A stretch of DNA of 64,000 bases from CAJCJE01 sp035948315 (GTDB lineage Bacteria > Actinomycetota > Actinomycetes > Mycobacteriales > Pseudonocardiaceae). The position numbers and the translations under genes were made by a program. Every line of letters begins with the position of its first letter. Position 1 is the first letter of the stretch. The notes under the pieces were generated by a model. It was not told where the DNA came from. It ran no database searches and saw only the letters and a list, made by a program, of their open reading frames with translations. The stretch is from assembly GCA_035948315.1 (NCBI GenBank), contig DASZJG010000014.1, positions 1 to 64,000 on the forward strand, in the 5' to 3' direction. This document shows positions 31,728 to 40,341 of this stretch, one piece after another.

Positions 31728-32957
31728 TTACACGGCGGGAACGCCGACTGTAACCGCTCGGTAACCCGATGCGTCCGGGAAGGTGACCGTCACGGTCAGG
31801 CCGCCGTTCGGATTGGCCGACGCCAGCACGGTCGCGCCGTGCGCGGCGGCGATCGCGACCACAATGGACAGTCCGAGGCCGTGCCCGTCGCGGGTCGCCG
31901 TTCGCGGTTCGAGGCGTTGGAAGGGCTGGAAGATCGAGCTGACCAGCGCGGGCGGCACGAGCGGTCCGCCGTTGGAGACCTGAACGGTGGGCCGCCCGTC
32001 CATCATGCCGGTCCACACCGACGCCCAGCCGCCCGGTTCGTTGTGCCGGATCGCGTTGTCCACCAGATTGCCGACAAGTCTGGTCACCAGGCGCGGATCG
32101 CCGAGGATGGGCGCGGTACCGGTCGAGCGCTGTGGCACGATGTCGCCGTTCTCCCGTTCGCGCACCACGTTCGCGGCCACCTCGGCGAGGTCGATCGGTT
32201 CGCGCCGGTCCAGGCCGCGTTGGCTGCGGGCCAGGGTGAGCAGCGCCTCGATGGTGCGTTCCTGGTCCTCGCCTGCCGCGAGGATCCGGCGGCACACCTC
32301 GCGCAGGGACTCGGCGTCCGCGTTCGGGTCGGCCAGCGCGACCTCGATCAGCGTGCGCTGCAACGTCAACGGGGTGCGCAGCTCGTGGGATGCGTTGGCC
32401 ACAAAGCGTTTCTGCGCGTCGAACGCGGCGTCCAGCCGGGCGAGCAGCCCGTCGAAGGTGTCGCCGAGATCCTTCAGTTCGTTGCCCGGACCGGGCACGG
32501 CCAGCCGTTCGTGCAGGTTGACCTCGGTGATCTGCCGCGCCTTGCCGGCCATCGCCTGCAACGGTCGCAGCACCCGGCCCGCGACCAGCCAGCCGAGGCC
32601 ACCGGAGATGAGCGTCATGCCGACCAGGGCGATGCCGGAGAGCACCAGCAACTGGGTCCGCACCGCGGCCCTGGACACCGCGACGCCCTGGCGGAACGCC
32701 TGCGTCGTCTGCGGCAGCCCGCCGGTCGTGGAGCCTGACCCGTCGCCGAGGCCGCCGTCGGGCGGTCCGGTCACGATGATCTGTCCGCCGCCGGAGGACG
32801 TGCCGGCGGACGTGATGGTGAAGCCGACGTTGGTCTCGGTGAGGCCGTAGGTGATGCCGAGCAGCGCGATGCCCGCGGCGAGGAACAGACCGCCGTACAA
32901 CAGGGTCAGCCGCATCCGCAGGGTGCGCCGGGGAGGGGCCGGGTCGGGCTGCCACAT
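31728..32957 (-). CDS. Sensor histidine kinase
   Basis: A 409-residue membrane kinase of the two-component type. A first membrane helix (about 17-38) and a second (about 104-128) enclose an extracellular stretch rich in Gly, Ser and Thr. HAMP follows at about 129-182. The dimerisation box is FVANASHELRTPLTL with phosphorylated His191, and the ATPase part shows NLVDNAIRHN and the G2 box DGHGLGLSIV. It starts four bases after the response-regulator stop. The pair stands opposite a MacAB-like export operon, a setting known for antibiotic or cell-envelope stress sensing. Confidence 0.93.
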   Translation of the reverse strand: MWQPDPAPPRRTLRMRLTLLYGGLFLAAGIALLGITYGLTETNVGFTITSAGTSSGGGQIIVTGPPDGGLGDGSGSTTGGLPQTTQAFRQGVAVSRAAVRTQLLVLSGIALVGMTLISGGLGWLVAGRVLRPLQAMAGKARQITEVNLHERLAVPGPGNELKDLGDTFDGLLARLDAAFDAQKRFVANASHELRTPLTLQRTLIEVALADPNADAESLREVCRRILAAGEDQERTIEALLTLARSQRGLDRREPIDLAEVAANVVRERENGDIVPQRSTGTAPILGDPRLVTRLVGNLVDNAIRHNEPGGWASVWTGMMDGRPTVQVSNGGPLVPPALVSSIFQPFQRLEPRTATRDGHGLGLSIVVAIAAAHGATVLASANPNGGLTVTVTFPDASGYRAVTVGVPAV

Positions 32958-32961
32958 GGCG

Positions 32962-33615
32962 TCAGATCCGGTAGCCGGCGTGCGGCACGGTCTCGATCAC
33001 CGGCGGGTCGCCGAGCTTGCGGCGCAGCCTGCTCACCGTCACCTTCACGGTGTTGCTGAACGGATCGGCCGCCTCGTCCCACGCCCGTTCCAGCAGGGCC
33101 TCGGCGGAGACCACCCGGCCGGCCGCGTCGAGCAGCAGTTCCAGGACGGCGAACTCCTTGGGCGAGAGGTCCAGCCTGCGTCCGCCGCGCTTGGCAACCC
33201 GCTGCGCCGGGTCCAGCCACAGTTCGCCCCGGACCAGCACCGGCGGCACGGCGGGCTGGGCCCGCCTGGCCAGCGCGCGCACCCGGGCGATCAGTTCGGC
33301 GAACGCGAACGGCTTGGGCAGGTAGTCGTCCGCGCCGATACCGAGACCGTCGACCCGATCCTCGATGGTCGAGGCCGCGGTCAGCATCAGCAGCCGGGCG
33401 CGGACGGCACCGGCGATCAGCGCGCGGCAGACGTCGTCGCCGTGCACCTTGGGCAGGTCGCGGTCGAGCACGATCACGTCGTAGTCGTGCACGGTGCCAC
33501 GTTCCAGTGCCTGCTCCCCGTCGAAGGCCAGGTCGACGGCCATGCCCTCGCGGCGCAGGCCGGCGGCCACGGTCTCGGCCAGTTCGACGTGGTCCTCCAC
33601 GATCAACACGCGCAT
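32962..33615 (-). CDS. OmpR/PhoB-family response regulator
   Basis: A 217-residue regulator with an N-terminal receiver (acidic pair in VEDH, phosphorylated Asp51 in VLDRDLP, Lys in LPKPFAF) and a C-terminal winged helix (LDLSPKEFAVLELLL, VKVTVSRLRRKLG, VPHAGYRI). I prefer the ATG at 33613-33615 because the receiver begins there; an ATG four codons upstream is possible. Partner of the kinase that follows. The shared region with the export operon carries GGTTAC direct repeats eleven bases apart, the usual spacing for sites of this family, so it likely controls both directions. Confidence 0.93.
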   Translation of the reverse strand: MRVLIVEDHVELAETVAAGLRREGMAVDLAFDGEQALERGTVHDYDVIVLDRDLPKVHGDDVCRALIAGAVRARLLMLTAASTIEDRVDGLGIGADDYLPKPFAFAELIARVRALARRAQPAVPPVLVRGELWLDPAQRVAKRGGRRLDLSPKEFAVLELLLDAAGRVVSAEALLERAWDEAADPFSNTVKVTVSRLRRKLGDPPVIETVPHAGYRI

Positions 33616-33638
33616 CGTCGTCAGCATCCCCGTCCGGC

Positions 33639-33679
33639 GGTTACCACGTGGTTACAGTGCCCGTTCCCGCCGGGTAACC
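33639..33679. promoter_or_regulatory. Probable response-regulator binding site
   Basis: GGTTAC at 33639-33644 repeats directly at 33650-33655, eleven bases apart, and the reverse-oriented GGGTAACC lies at 33672-33679. Direct repeats with one helical turn spacing are typical of OmpR/PhoB-type regulators. The site lies between the response regulator gene and the divergent lipoprotein-export operon. Confidence 0.55.
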
Positions 33680-33703
33680 GCCACCCGCGTACCACTTGCA
33701 GCC

Positions 33704-34312
33704 ATGTTCTCCCAGTTGAGCCGGGCAACCCGGATCGGGCTCGTCGTTGCGGCGGGCGCCCTGCTGGCGGCGTGTTCGTCCGGCCCGAACGGTCCGCAGG
33801 TTGCCTCGGTAGGCGGCACGACGACGACAACGACAACTTCCTCGGCGGGCGGCGACGCGAGTCAGGGCGCGAAACACGCCCTCGCGTTCTCCGCCTGCAT
33901 GCGCGCACACGGCGTGAAGAACTTCCCCGACCCGCAGATCTCCGGCAACGGGACCACCATCAAGGTCGGCGGACCCGGCATCAACCCGAACAGCCCGACA
34001 TTCCAGAGCGCGCAGAAAGCCTGTCAGAAGGACATGCCGGTGCCGTCGGCCGCGCCGGGCAAGGGCGCCGATCCGACCAAGGTCGCGGCCTGGGCGGCGT
34101 GCATGCGTGCGCACGGCCTGCCGCACTTCCCGGACCCGACCATCGACAACGGCGCGCTGAAGCTGAACCTGACCGGCACCGGCCTCGATCCGCAGAGCGG
34201 CGCCTTCCAGAACGCGATGAGCGCCTGCAAGTCGAAGGATCCGGGCGGTCCGATGATGATCGGGGCCGGCCCCGGAAACGCCGGCAGCGCGAACCCGGGC
34301 GGCGGCTCGTGA
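33704..34312 (+). CDS. Lipoprotein with duplicated CMRAHG motif
   Basis: A 202-residue lipoprotein: signal peptide with lipobox LLAAC (Cys about 24), then a Thr/Ser-rich linker. The mature part holds two copies of a unit of about fifty residues, each with a Cys-Met-Arg-Ala-His-Gly motif (FSACMRAHGVKNFPDP and WAACMRAHGLPHFPDP) and a second Cys later, pointing to paired disulfides or metal binding. I do not know a function. It is the first gene of an operon with a MacA-like adaptor, ABC ATPase and MacB-like permease, opposite a two-component system, so it may present or sense the exported compound. Confidence 0.8.
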   Translation: MFSQLSRATRIGLVVAAGALLAACSSGPNGPQVASVGGTTTTTTTSSAGGDASQGAKHALAFSACMRAHGVKNFPDPQISGNGTTIKVGGPGINPNSPTFQSAQKACQKDMPVPSAAPGKGADPTKVAAWAACMRAHGLPHFPDPTIDNGALKLNLTGTGLDPQSGAFQNAMSACKSKDPGGPMMIGAGPGNAGSANPGGGS

Positions 34313-35382
34313 GCGCACCGAGGCGGAAGCTGGCGGTCGCGGTGACCGTGGTCGTCGTGGTGCTCGCCGGGGCCGGTGTCGTGGTGGTGGAGCACAACCG
34401 CATCTGGCCCGCCGACCCGCCGAGCAACTCGTCGGACAACGGCGCCCCGGTCACCACGACCACGGTCACACGGCGCGATCTCACCGCGCAGCAGCAGGTC
34501 AACGGGACGCTCGGCTACTCGGGTTCCTATACGGTGCCGGGCAAAGCGGCCGGCACGATCACCTGGCTGCCCTCGGTCGGCCAGGTGATCGCGCAGGGCC
34601 GGCCGCTGTACAAGGTGGACGGCACGCCGGTCGTGCTGCTGTACGGGACGGTGCCCACCTATCGCGACCTGTCCGAGGGCGCGACCGGCGCGGACGTCAC
34701 GCAGCTCAACGCGGACCTGGCCGCGCTCGGGTACGGCACCAACGCCGCCTCCGACCGCTACGGCTCGCTGACCAGATCCGCGGTCGACCGGTGGGAGAAG
34801 GACAACGGCCTGACCGAGGACGGCGTGCTGCACCAGGCGCAGGTCGGCATCATGCCCGGCGCGATCCGGGTGACCACGGTGTCGGCGACGCTGGGCACCC
34901 CGGCGGGCGGCGCGGTGTTGCAGGCGAGCGCGACCCAGCGCGTGGTCACCGTGCAGCTCGACGCGACCCAGCAGGCGGATGTGAAGGTGGGGGACACGGT
35001 GACGATCACGCTGCCCGACAATTCGACGACGCAGGGCACGGTCACCGAGGTCGGCACCGTGGCGACCACGCCGAGCGGCGGCGGCACGCCGACCGTGGCG
35101 GTGACGATCACGCCTGCCGACCCGAGCGCGGTCGGCACGCTGGACCAGGCGCCGGTGCAGGTCGCGATCATCACCGGCAGCGCGCCGAACGCGGTCACGG
35201 TGCCGGTGACCGCGCTGCTGTCGCTGACCGGGGGCGGTTACGCGGTCGAGGTGGTGCGGCCTGGGGGTGCGCACCAGCTGGTCCCGGTCACGCTCGGCCT
35301 CTTCGACGACGCCGACGGACTCGTGCAGGTGACGAACACGTCGCTGCAACCCGGCGAGCGGATCGTGGAGGCGGGGTCATGA
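34309..35382 (+). CDS. Membrane-fusion/adaptor protein with peptidoglycan-binding domain
   Basis: A 357-residue adaptor anchored by one N-terminal helix (about 7-27). The region QQQVNGTLGYSGSYTVPGKA resembles the MacA/HlyD barrel-sandwich; YRDLSEGATGADVTQLNADL to AVDRWEKDNGL (about 115-165) is a PG_binding_1 domain inserted where other adaptors have a helical hairpin. Beta-barrel parts follow with VVTVQLDATQQADVKVGDTV. Insertion of a cell-wall-binding domain suits a Gram-positive envelope. GTG at 34309 overlaps the lipoprotein stop. It works with the ATPase and permease that follow. Confidence 0.87.
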   Translation: MSAPRRKLAVAVTVVVVVLAGAGVVVVEHNRIWPADPPSNSSDNGAPVTTTTVTRRDLTAQQQVNGTLGYSGSYTVPGKAAGTITWLPSVGQVIAQGRPLYKVDGTPVVLLYGTVPTYRDLSEGATGADVTQLNADLAALGYGTNAASDRYGSLTRSAVDRWEKDNGLTEDGVLHQAQVGIMPGAIRVTTVSATLGTPAGGAVLQASATQRVVTVQLDATQQADVKVGDTVTITLPDNSTTQGTVTEVGTVATTPSGGGTPTVAVTITPADPSAVGTLDQAPVQVAIITGSAPNAVTVPVTALLSLTGGGYAVEVVRPGGAHQLVPVTLGLFDDADGLVQVTNTSLQPGERIVEAGS

Positions 35383-36080
35383 GCCCGGTTCTCGAACTGG
35401 ACGACGTCACCAAGGTCTATCCGGGCGAACCGCCGGTGCACGCGTTGCGCGGCACCAGGCTCACGGTGCGGGCGGGGGAGCTGGTCGCGGTCGTCGGGCC
35501 GTCCGGGTCGGGCAAGTCGACGCTGCTGCACATCATGGGCACGCTGGACCGGCCGACCAGCGGTCGCGTCCTGGTCACCGGCCTGGATGTGGCGACCCTG
35601 TCCGACCGGCAGCTGGCCGCGGTGCGCGCAACCCGGATCGGGTTCGTGTTCCAGCAGTTCTTCCTCGCCGAACACGAAACGCTGCTGGACAACGTCGCCT
35701 CCGGTCTGCTCTACGCGGGCACGTCCGCGACGCGGCGCAGGCGGCTGGCGATCGAGGCGCTGGCCAGGGTCGGGCTGAACGGGCGGGCCGGGTCGCGGCC
35801 GAACACGTTGTCCGGTGGGCAGCGGCAGCGCGTCGCCATCGCCCGCGCCCTGGTCGGCAGGCCGGCGATCGTGCTCGCGGACGAGCCGACCGGGAACCTG
35901 GACAGCGGGACCGGCGGCAGCATCATCGCGTTGCTGCACGAGCTGAACCGGCAGGGCAGCACCATCGTGGTGATCACGCACGACCGCGACCTCGCGGCCA
36001 GCATGCCCCGCCGGGTCGACATGCTGGACGGCCGCATCGTCGCCGACACACTCGGCCTGACCGCGACGGAGCCGGCATGA
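35379..36080 (+). CDS. MacB/LolD-type ABC transporter ATPase
   Basis: A 233-residue ATPase. Walker A is GPSGSGKST, the Q-loop FVFQQFFL, the signature LSGGQRQRVAIARAL, Walker B IVLADEPTGNLD and the H-loop VVITHD, all intact. The TGNLD extension is the mark of the MacB/LolD/FtsE group. ATG overlaps the adaptor stop (ATGA) and its own stop overlaps the permease start, so the complex is made in step. Energises the mechanotransmission-type permease next to it. Confidence 0.95.
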   Translation: MSPVLELDDVTKVYPGEPPVHALRGTRLTVRAGELVAVVGPSGSGKSTLLHIMGTLDRPTSGRVLVTGLDVATLSDRQLAAVRATRIGFVFQQFFLAEHETLLDNVASGLLYAGTSATRRRRLAIEALARVGLNGRAGSRPNTLSGGQRQRVAIARALVGRPAIVLADEPTGNLDSGTGGSIIALLHELNRQGSTIVVITHDRDLAASMPRRVDMLDGRIVADTLGLTATEPA

Positions 36081-37273
36081 CCGCGCCGACTCCGGCCCGG
36101 CTGCGGCCCGCCGATCTGGCCCGGGTGGCCAGCGCCGGCCTGCGCACCCGACGGCTGCGCGCGGCCCTCTCCGCGCTGGGCATCGCGATCGGCGTTGCCG
36201 CGATGGTCTCCGTGCTGGGCCTTTCCGCGTCCGCGTCGGCGGGTCTGCTGGCGGAGATCGACCGGTTGGGCACCAACCTGCTGACCGTCACGAATGGACA
36301 GACGCTGTTCGGCGGCACGGCCGAGTTGCCGGTCGCGGCGCCCGCGATGATCGCCAGGATCGGCCCGGTTCAACAGGTAGCCGAGACCGGCACGGTGAAC
36401 GCGCAGGTCTACCGCAGCCCGATGGTCCCGGCTGGACAGACCGGCGGCCTTGCCGTGCGCGCGGTGAGTACCGGCCTGCTGCCCTCGGTCGGCACCAGCG
36501 TCAGCAAGGGCACGTTCCTCAACGCGGCAACGGCGACCGAGCCCGTTGCGGTGCTGGGCGCGCAGGCGGCGGCACAACTGGGCATCGACCGGATCGTGCC
36601 GGGCGAACGGATCTGGCTGGGCGGCCAGTGGTTCTACCTCGCCGGCATCCTCGCGCCCGCCCAGCTCACGCCGGAGATCGACGGCTCCGTGCTGGTCGGT
36701 TTCCCGGCAGCGCAACGCTATCTCGGGTTCGACGGCCATCCCAGCGAGGTCTACGTGCGCGCCGCGACCGACCAGATCGCCGCGGTGCAGGCGGTGCTGG
36801 CCGGCACCGCCAATCCGGAGACCCCGAGCGATGTCGATGTCAGCCAGCCCTCCGCTGCGCTGATCGCGCGCGCGCAGGCGCAGAGCGCGCTGACCGGTCT
36901 GTTCCTCGGCCTCGGCGCGGTCGCGCTGATCGTCGGCGGGGTCGGGGTCGCCAACATCATGGTGATCTCGGTGTTGGAGCGGCGCGGCGAGATCGGCCTG
37001 CGCAGGGCGCTCGGCTCGACCAAGGGGCAGATCCGCGCGCAGTTCTTCAGCGAGGCACTGCTGCTCGGCCTGCTCGGCGGCGCGATCGGCATCGGTCTCG
37101 GCGTCGCGGCGACAGCCGTCTACGCGGGCCTGCGCGGCTGGGCGGTCGTGGTGCCGCCGCTGGCCTGGGGCGGCGGGCTCGCGGCCGCGCTGGTCATCGG
37201 CGCCGTCGCCGGCCTGCTCCCGGCCCTGCGCGCGGCCCGCATGTCACCGACCGAGGCGCTGCGCACGCTCTGA
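36077..37273 (+). CDS. MacB/FtsX-type ABC permease
   Basis: A 398-residue permease with the MacB layout: one N-terminal helix (about 35-60), a large extracytoplasmic domain (about 65-275), and three C-terminal helices. The segment VANIMVISVLERRGEIGLRRALG is the family signature, and the end ARMSPTEALRTL is also typical. With the adaptor, lipoprotein and ATPase it would export a peptide, antibiotic or lipid across the envelope. Its stop lies six bases from the convergent HxlR gene stop. Confidence 0.93.
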   Translation: MTAPTPARLRPADLARVASAGLRTRRLRAALSALGIAIGVAAMVSVLGLSASASAGLLAEIDRLGTNLLTVTNGQTLFGGTAELPVAAPAMIARIGPVQQVAETGTVNAQVYRSPMVPAGQTGGLAVRAVSTGLLPSVGTSVSKGTFLNAATATEPVAVLGAQAAAQLGIDRIVPGERIWLGGQWFYLAGILAPAQLTPEIDGSVLVGFPAAQRYLGFDGHPSEVYVRAATDQIAAVQAVLAGTANPETPSDVDVSQPSAALIARAQAQSALTGLFLGLGAVALIVGGVGVANIMVISVLERRGEIGLRRALGSTKGQIRAQFFSEALLLGLLGGAIGIGLGVAATAVYAGLRGWAVVVPPLAWGGGLAAALVIGAVAGLLPALRAARMSPTEALRTL

Positions 37274-37278
37274 TCCGC

Positions 37279-37731
37279 TCACCCGGCGGCGCCGGGGCCG
37301 GGGAGCGGGTCGATGTCGTTGGCGTGCATGGGTTTGCCGCAGTGCGTGCAGCGCAGGTCGACCTGGCTGATCTCGCCGCACGCGTGATGGCGGTAGAGCA
37401 CGGGCGGGCCTGCCTCGCCGGCAAGCCACTTGTCGCCCCAGCGCGTCATCACCATGAGCAGGTCGACCAGGTCGGTGCCCTTCTCGGTCAGCACGTACTC
37501 GTAGCGCGGCCGCTGGTCGTACGGGTGGCGCTCCAGCACGCCCGCTTCGAGGAGGTGGTGCAGGCGCTCGGTCAGCACCTTGCGCGAGATCCCCAGTTCG
37601 GCCTGGAGTTGGTCGAATCGGCGGATGCCGACCCAGACGTCCCGCAGGATCAGCGGCGACCACTCCTCGCCGACGACGTCGAGGGTGCGCGCGATCGAGC
37701 AGGCCATCTTGCTGAAGTCCGTCCGCTGCAT
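37279..37731 (-). CDS. HxlR-family transcriptional regulator with C-terminal Cys pairs
   Basis: A 150-residue regulator. CSIARTLDVVGEEWSPLILRDV is the HxlR start, with the family's conserved N-terminal Cys, and the winged helix follows through LGISRKVLTERLHHLLEAGVL. After the normal HxlR end (about residue 112) there is an additional HHACGEISQVDLRCTHCGKPM tail, where His and three Cys look like a small zinc or redox-sensing site. It is divergent from an F420-type oxidoreductase gene, whose promoter holds a matching palindrome, so it may repress that gene in response to oxidants or electrophiles. Confidence 0.9.
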   Translation of the reverse strand: MQRTDFSKMACSIARTLDVVGEEWSPLILRDVWVGIRRFDQLQAELGISRKVLTERLHHLLEAGVLERHPYDQRPRYEYVLTEKGTDLVDLLMVMTRWGDKWLAGEAGPPVLYRHHACGEISQVDLRCTHCGKPMHANDIDPLPGPGAAG

Positions 37732-37752
37732 TACCTCAGTTTAGCGTTCGGG

Positions 37753-37767
37753 GTTCCCTCGGGGAAC
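37753..37767. promoter_or_regulatory. Palindromic operator between HxlR and oxidoreductase genes
   Basis: GTTCCCTCGGGGAAC is an inverted repeat with six-base arms and a three-base centre, in the 90-base divergent region. A partial copy, AAGGAACCC, lies further downstream near 37797. It is the likely site for the HxlR regulator. Confidence 0.55.
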
Positions 37768-37821
37768 TTCGACTGCTACGGTCTTGGAGTCTCCTCAAGG
37801 AACCCAAAGGAAGGTGCAGCG

Positions 37822-38202
37822 ATGAGCATCGACAACGAGGTCCGCACCGTGCTCGACGGCACGCCGATCGCCCACCTGGCCACCCTGCTGCCGGACGGCG
37901 CGCCGCACGCGGTCCCGATCTGGATCGGCACGCACGGCGAGCACGTCCTGTTCCTCACCGGCCCGGACGGCCGCAAGGCCCGCAACCTGCGCCGCGACCC
38001 GCGCGTCGCGATCTCGCTGACCCCGACCGACAACCCGTACCTGCCGATCATCCTGCGCGGCAAGGTCGTCGAGTGGATCGACGGCGACGCGGGCTGGGAA
38101 CTCGTCGACCGGATCGCCGAGAAGTACACCGGCGGCCCGTATTCGCGCGAGGCCGAGCGGGTGGCCGCGCTGATCGAACTCGACCACCAGAGCGTCGGCT
38201 AG
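37822..38202 (+). CDS. PPOX-class F420-dependent oxidoreductase
   Basis: A 126-residue split-barrel flavin/F420 protein. The pattern IAHLATLLPDGAPHAVPIW near the start, GPDGRKARNLRRDPRVAISL in the middle and YLPIILRGKVVEW are typical of the TIGR03618 group of F420-dependent enzymes in actinobacteria, which reduce varied substrates such as aflatoxin-like or biliverdin-like compounds. ATG at 37822 has GGAAGG upstream. Divergent from an HxlR regulator that probably controls it. Confidence 0.87.
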   Translation: MSIDNEVRTVLDGTPIAHLATLLPDGAPHAVPIWIGTHGEHVLFLTGPDGRKARNLRRDPRVAISLTPTDNPYLPIILRGKVVEWIDGDAGWELVDRIAEKYTGGPYSREAERVAALIELDHQSVG

Positions 38203-38262
38203 TCAGCTGTGGGCATAACGCGGGACGTGGACCGGATCGCTCTGCAAGGTTAGCCTGACAGT

Positions 38263-38934
38263 ATGAGCGACATGGGGGGCCCGTGGCAGGACGGGCAACG
38301 AGCGTGGGACCGGTTGGCCGGCTGGTACCCGGAAACGCCGTCGGCGGTACCGAAGGACGCCGATGGCGGCGCCCGCGCGCTGGGGGCGCTGACCGACATC
38401 GGGCTGGTTCGGCGGTTGCTCGAACACGCCGAACTCACCGCGGTGCGGACCGCGCGCCGGCAGGGCAAGTCCTGGACGGACATCGCGGTCAGCCTGGGCG
38501 TGACGCGGCAGTCCGCCTGGGAGCGCTGGCGCGACGTGGACGAGGACGCGCCGCCCACTCTGCCGACGCCGCCCGACCTGGAGACCGTGCGTGAGCAGAT
38601 ACGGTTGCGCGGGCTTGATGCCGGGGCGCTGGTCGCGGCGGAGCGCGGCCGGGTCAACATCTCGGTGCCCAACGTCATCGGCATGAAGTGGGACGACGCG
38701 TGCATGGCGTTGAGCCGCCAGCGACTTCACGGCGTCGGGCTGGACCCGAACGTGCCGACCTGGCCGTATGCGGTGGTGACCGACCAGAGCCCGGAGGCCG
38801 GCGCGGCGGTGCCAGCCGGTTCGCAGGTGACGCTGTGGACCGACCGGGGCGGCTCGGGCGTGCGCGAACCGCGCAGGCCCAAGCCCGAACCGAGGACCGG
38901 CCGGAAGGTCCGCGTGCAGGACGAGGACGCGTAG
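38263..38934 (+). CDS. HTH plus PASTA domain cytoplasmic protein
   Basis: A 223-residue protein that joins a helix-turn-helix (TARRQGKSWTDIAVSLGVTR, about 67-86, then QSAWERWR) to a single PASTA domain (VPNVIGMKWDDACMALSRQ to GSQVTLWTDRG, about 137-205). PASTA domains normally sit outside the cell and bind peptidoglycan; here there is no signal peptide or membrane helix, so the protein seems to be intracellular. The tail is rich in Arg, Pro and Lys. It might couple cell-wall precursors to gene control, or the PASTA fold may serve another ligand. No partner gene is evident. Confidence 0.82.
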   Translation: MSDMGGPWQDGQRAWDRLAGWYPETPSAVPKDADGGARALGALTDIGLVRRLLEHAELTAVRTARRQGKSWTDIAVSLGVTRQSAWERWRDVDEDAPPTLPTPPDLETVREQIRLRGLDAGALVAAERGRVNISVPNVIGMKWDDACMALSRQRLHGVGLDPNVPTWPYAVVTDQSPEAGAAVPAGSQVTLWTDRGGSGVREPRRPKPEPRTGRKVRVQDEDA

Positions 38935-38935
38935 G

Positions 38936-40315
38936 TCAGGCGCCGTTGACGGCGACCACGCCGTCCATGGTGCCCACGTAGGCGCGGCTGCCGACCAGGG
39001 TCGGCGACGCGAAGTGCGGCACGGCGCCGAGTGCGAGCTGTTCGCGGTCGGCGCCGGTCGTCTCCTCCAGTGCGTGCAGTGTCCCGTTCGGATCGACGAC
39101 CCACACCGCGCCGCCGCCGACGGTCGGTGAGCCGGACACGCCGTTCGGCGCGGTCCAGGCAACGGTCGGCGTTCCGTTCGCGGCGATGGCGACCGCCTGC
39201 ACGGAACTGCCGCGACACGGTAGGTACACGGTGTTGCCGGCGACCGATGCGCCGCCGAACGCGCGACAGGTGCTCAGCGTCGCCACCGCGTTGCCGCCGA
39301 CGCCGCCGAGATGCGCGTGATCGAGTACGTAGGTGGTCGGGCGTTTTCCGGTGATCAGCACGTAGGAACCGGCGAGCACCGGCGCGGACGAGCCGAGATC
39401 GAGATCCTGCGCGTTGTCGCTCGCCCAGGACGCGGGCGCCCAGAAATCGAGCCGGCTCAACTCGCTCTGCGACAGCGCGATCACCGCGTCGCTGCCGTCG
39501 TAGGCGCCGCTGGTCGACTCCCCGTTGCCGACCGAGTAGAGCAGCCGGTCGCCGTCGAGTACTGCCCCGCCGGGCGCCCACATGCCGCCCTCGCGGCCGG
39601 TCGGGATCGCGTAGCTGATCGGGTTGGTCCCGCTGGTCGTGGTGGACACCACCGATCCGATGTAGTCGCCGCAGTCGCCGAACAGTCCGCCGTAGGCGAT
39701 GTACACGCGGCCGTTCGCCACGGTGAGGGCCGAGCGCTGCTGGGCGGCGATCGCCGTGCCCTTCGGCGGTTGCGCGCCCACCCTGACCTCGATCGCGCCG
39801 GTCGCCGCGTTGATGCCGAACAGGGTGTGCTGTCCACCGGTGCTTTCGGCGAGTGCGAAGACACGGCCGGTGCCGGCGTCGTAGGCCATGGTGCTGGTGA
39901 TGCCGAGCGGGTCCACGTCGCCGCAGGGCAGATCCGACCGGGGCACCGGGGTGCCGACGTGGTCCTGCCAGCGCACCTTTCCGGTGGCCTGGTCGAGCGC
40001 GTACACGGTGTCGTTCTCGGTCGCGGCCAGGATCTCGGAGCCGACGACCAGCGGCTGACCGTAGACCGCGCCGTCCAGTTTCGCGTGCCAGGCGGTGGCC
40101 AGTGTGGACACTGGGGCGAGGTCGGTCGCGTCGCCGGAACGGCCGTTGTCCTTGTGGTAGGTCGGCCAGGCCGCCTGCGCCGGGGGAGCGGCCGGTTGGC
40201 TGCTGGTCGGCGCCGTCCGGGTGCTGGCAGGGGGCTTCGTCGGTGCCGGGGTGCTCGCGCACCCGGCGAGGCAGGCCAACAGCGCGACCGCGCCGATCGA
40301 GGCGATGCGTCTCAT
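38936..40315 (-). CDS. PQQ-like beta-propeller lipoprotein
   Basis: A 459-residue lipoprotein with lipobox LACLAGC (Cys19), a Pro/Thr/Ala-rich linker (about 20-48) and a seven- or eight-bladed propeller. Blade repeats are visible as VYALDQATGKVRWQ, TLFGINAATGAIEV, VVAVNGA and similar. These resemble PQQ-enzyme repeats but I see no catalytic calcium/PQQ residues, so a binding or scaffold role on the outer side of the membrane is more likely. ATG at 40313-40315. An 18-base perfect palindrome lies nine bases upstream. Confidence 0.85.
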   Translation of the reverse strand: MRRIASIGAVALLACLAGCASTPAPTKPPASTRTAPTSSQPAAPPAQAAWPTYHKDNGRSGDATDLAPVSTLATAWHAKLDGAVYGQPLVVGSEILAATENDTVYALDQATGKVRWQDHVGTPVPRSDLPCGDVDPLGITSTMAYDAGTGRVFALAESTGGQHTLFGINAATGAIEVRVGAQPPKGTAIAAQQRSALTVANGRVYIAYGGLFGDCGDYIGSVVSTTTSGTNPISYAIPTGREGGMWAPGGAVLDGDRLLYSVGNGESTSGAYDGSDAVIALSQSELSRLDFWAPASWASDNAQDLDLGSSAPVLAGSYVLITGKRPTTYVLDHAHLGGVGGNAVATLSTCRAFGGASVAGNTVYLPCRGSSVQAVAIAANGTPTVAWTAPNGVSGSPTVGGGAVWVVDPNGTLHALEETTGADREQLALGAVPHFASPTLVGSRAYVGTMDGVVAVNGA

Positions 40316-40323
40316 CGTGCCAG

Positions 40324-40341
40324 TCTGGCGGGCCCGCCAGA
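40324..40341. promoter_or_regulatory. Perfect 18-base palindrome before the propeller lipoprotein gene
   Basis: TCTGGCGGGCCCGCCAGA is identical to its reverse complement over all 18 bases, with no loop. It sits eight bases upstream of the lipoprotein start on the minus strand, where a dimeric repressor could block transcription or translation. The regulator is unknown. Confidence 0.5.
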
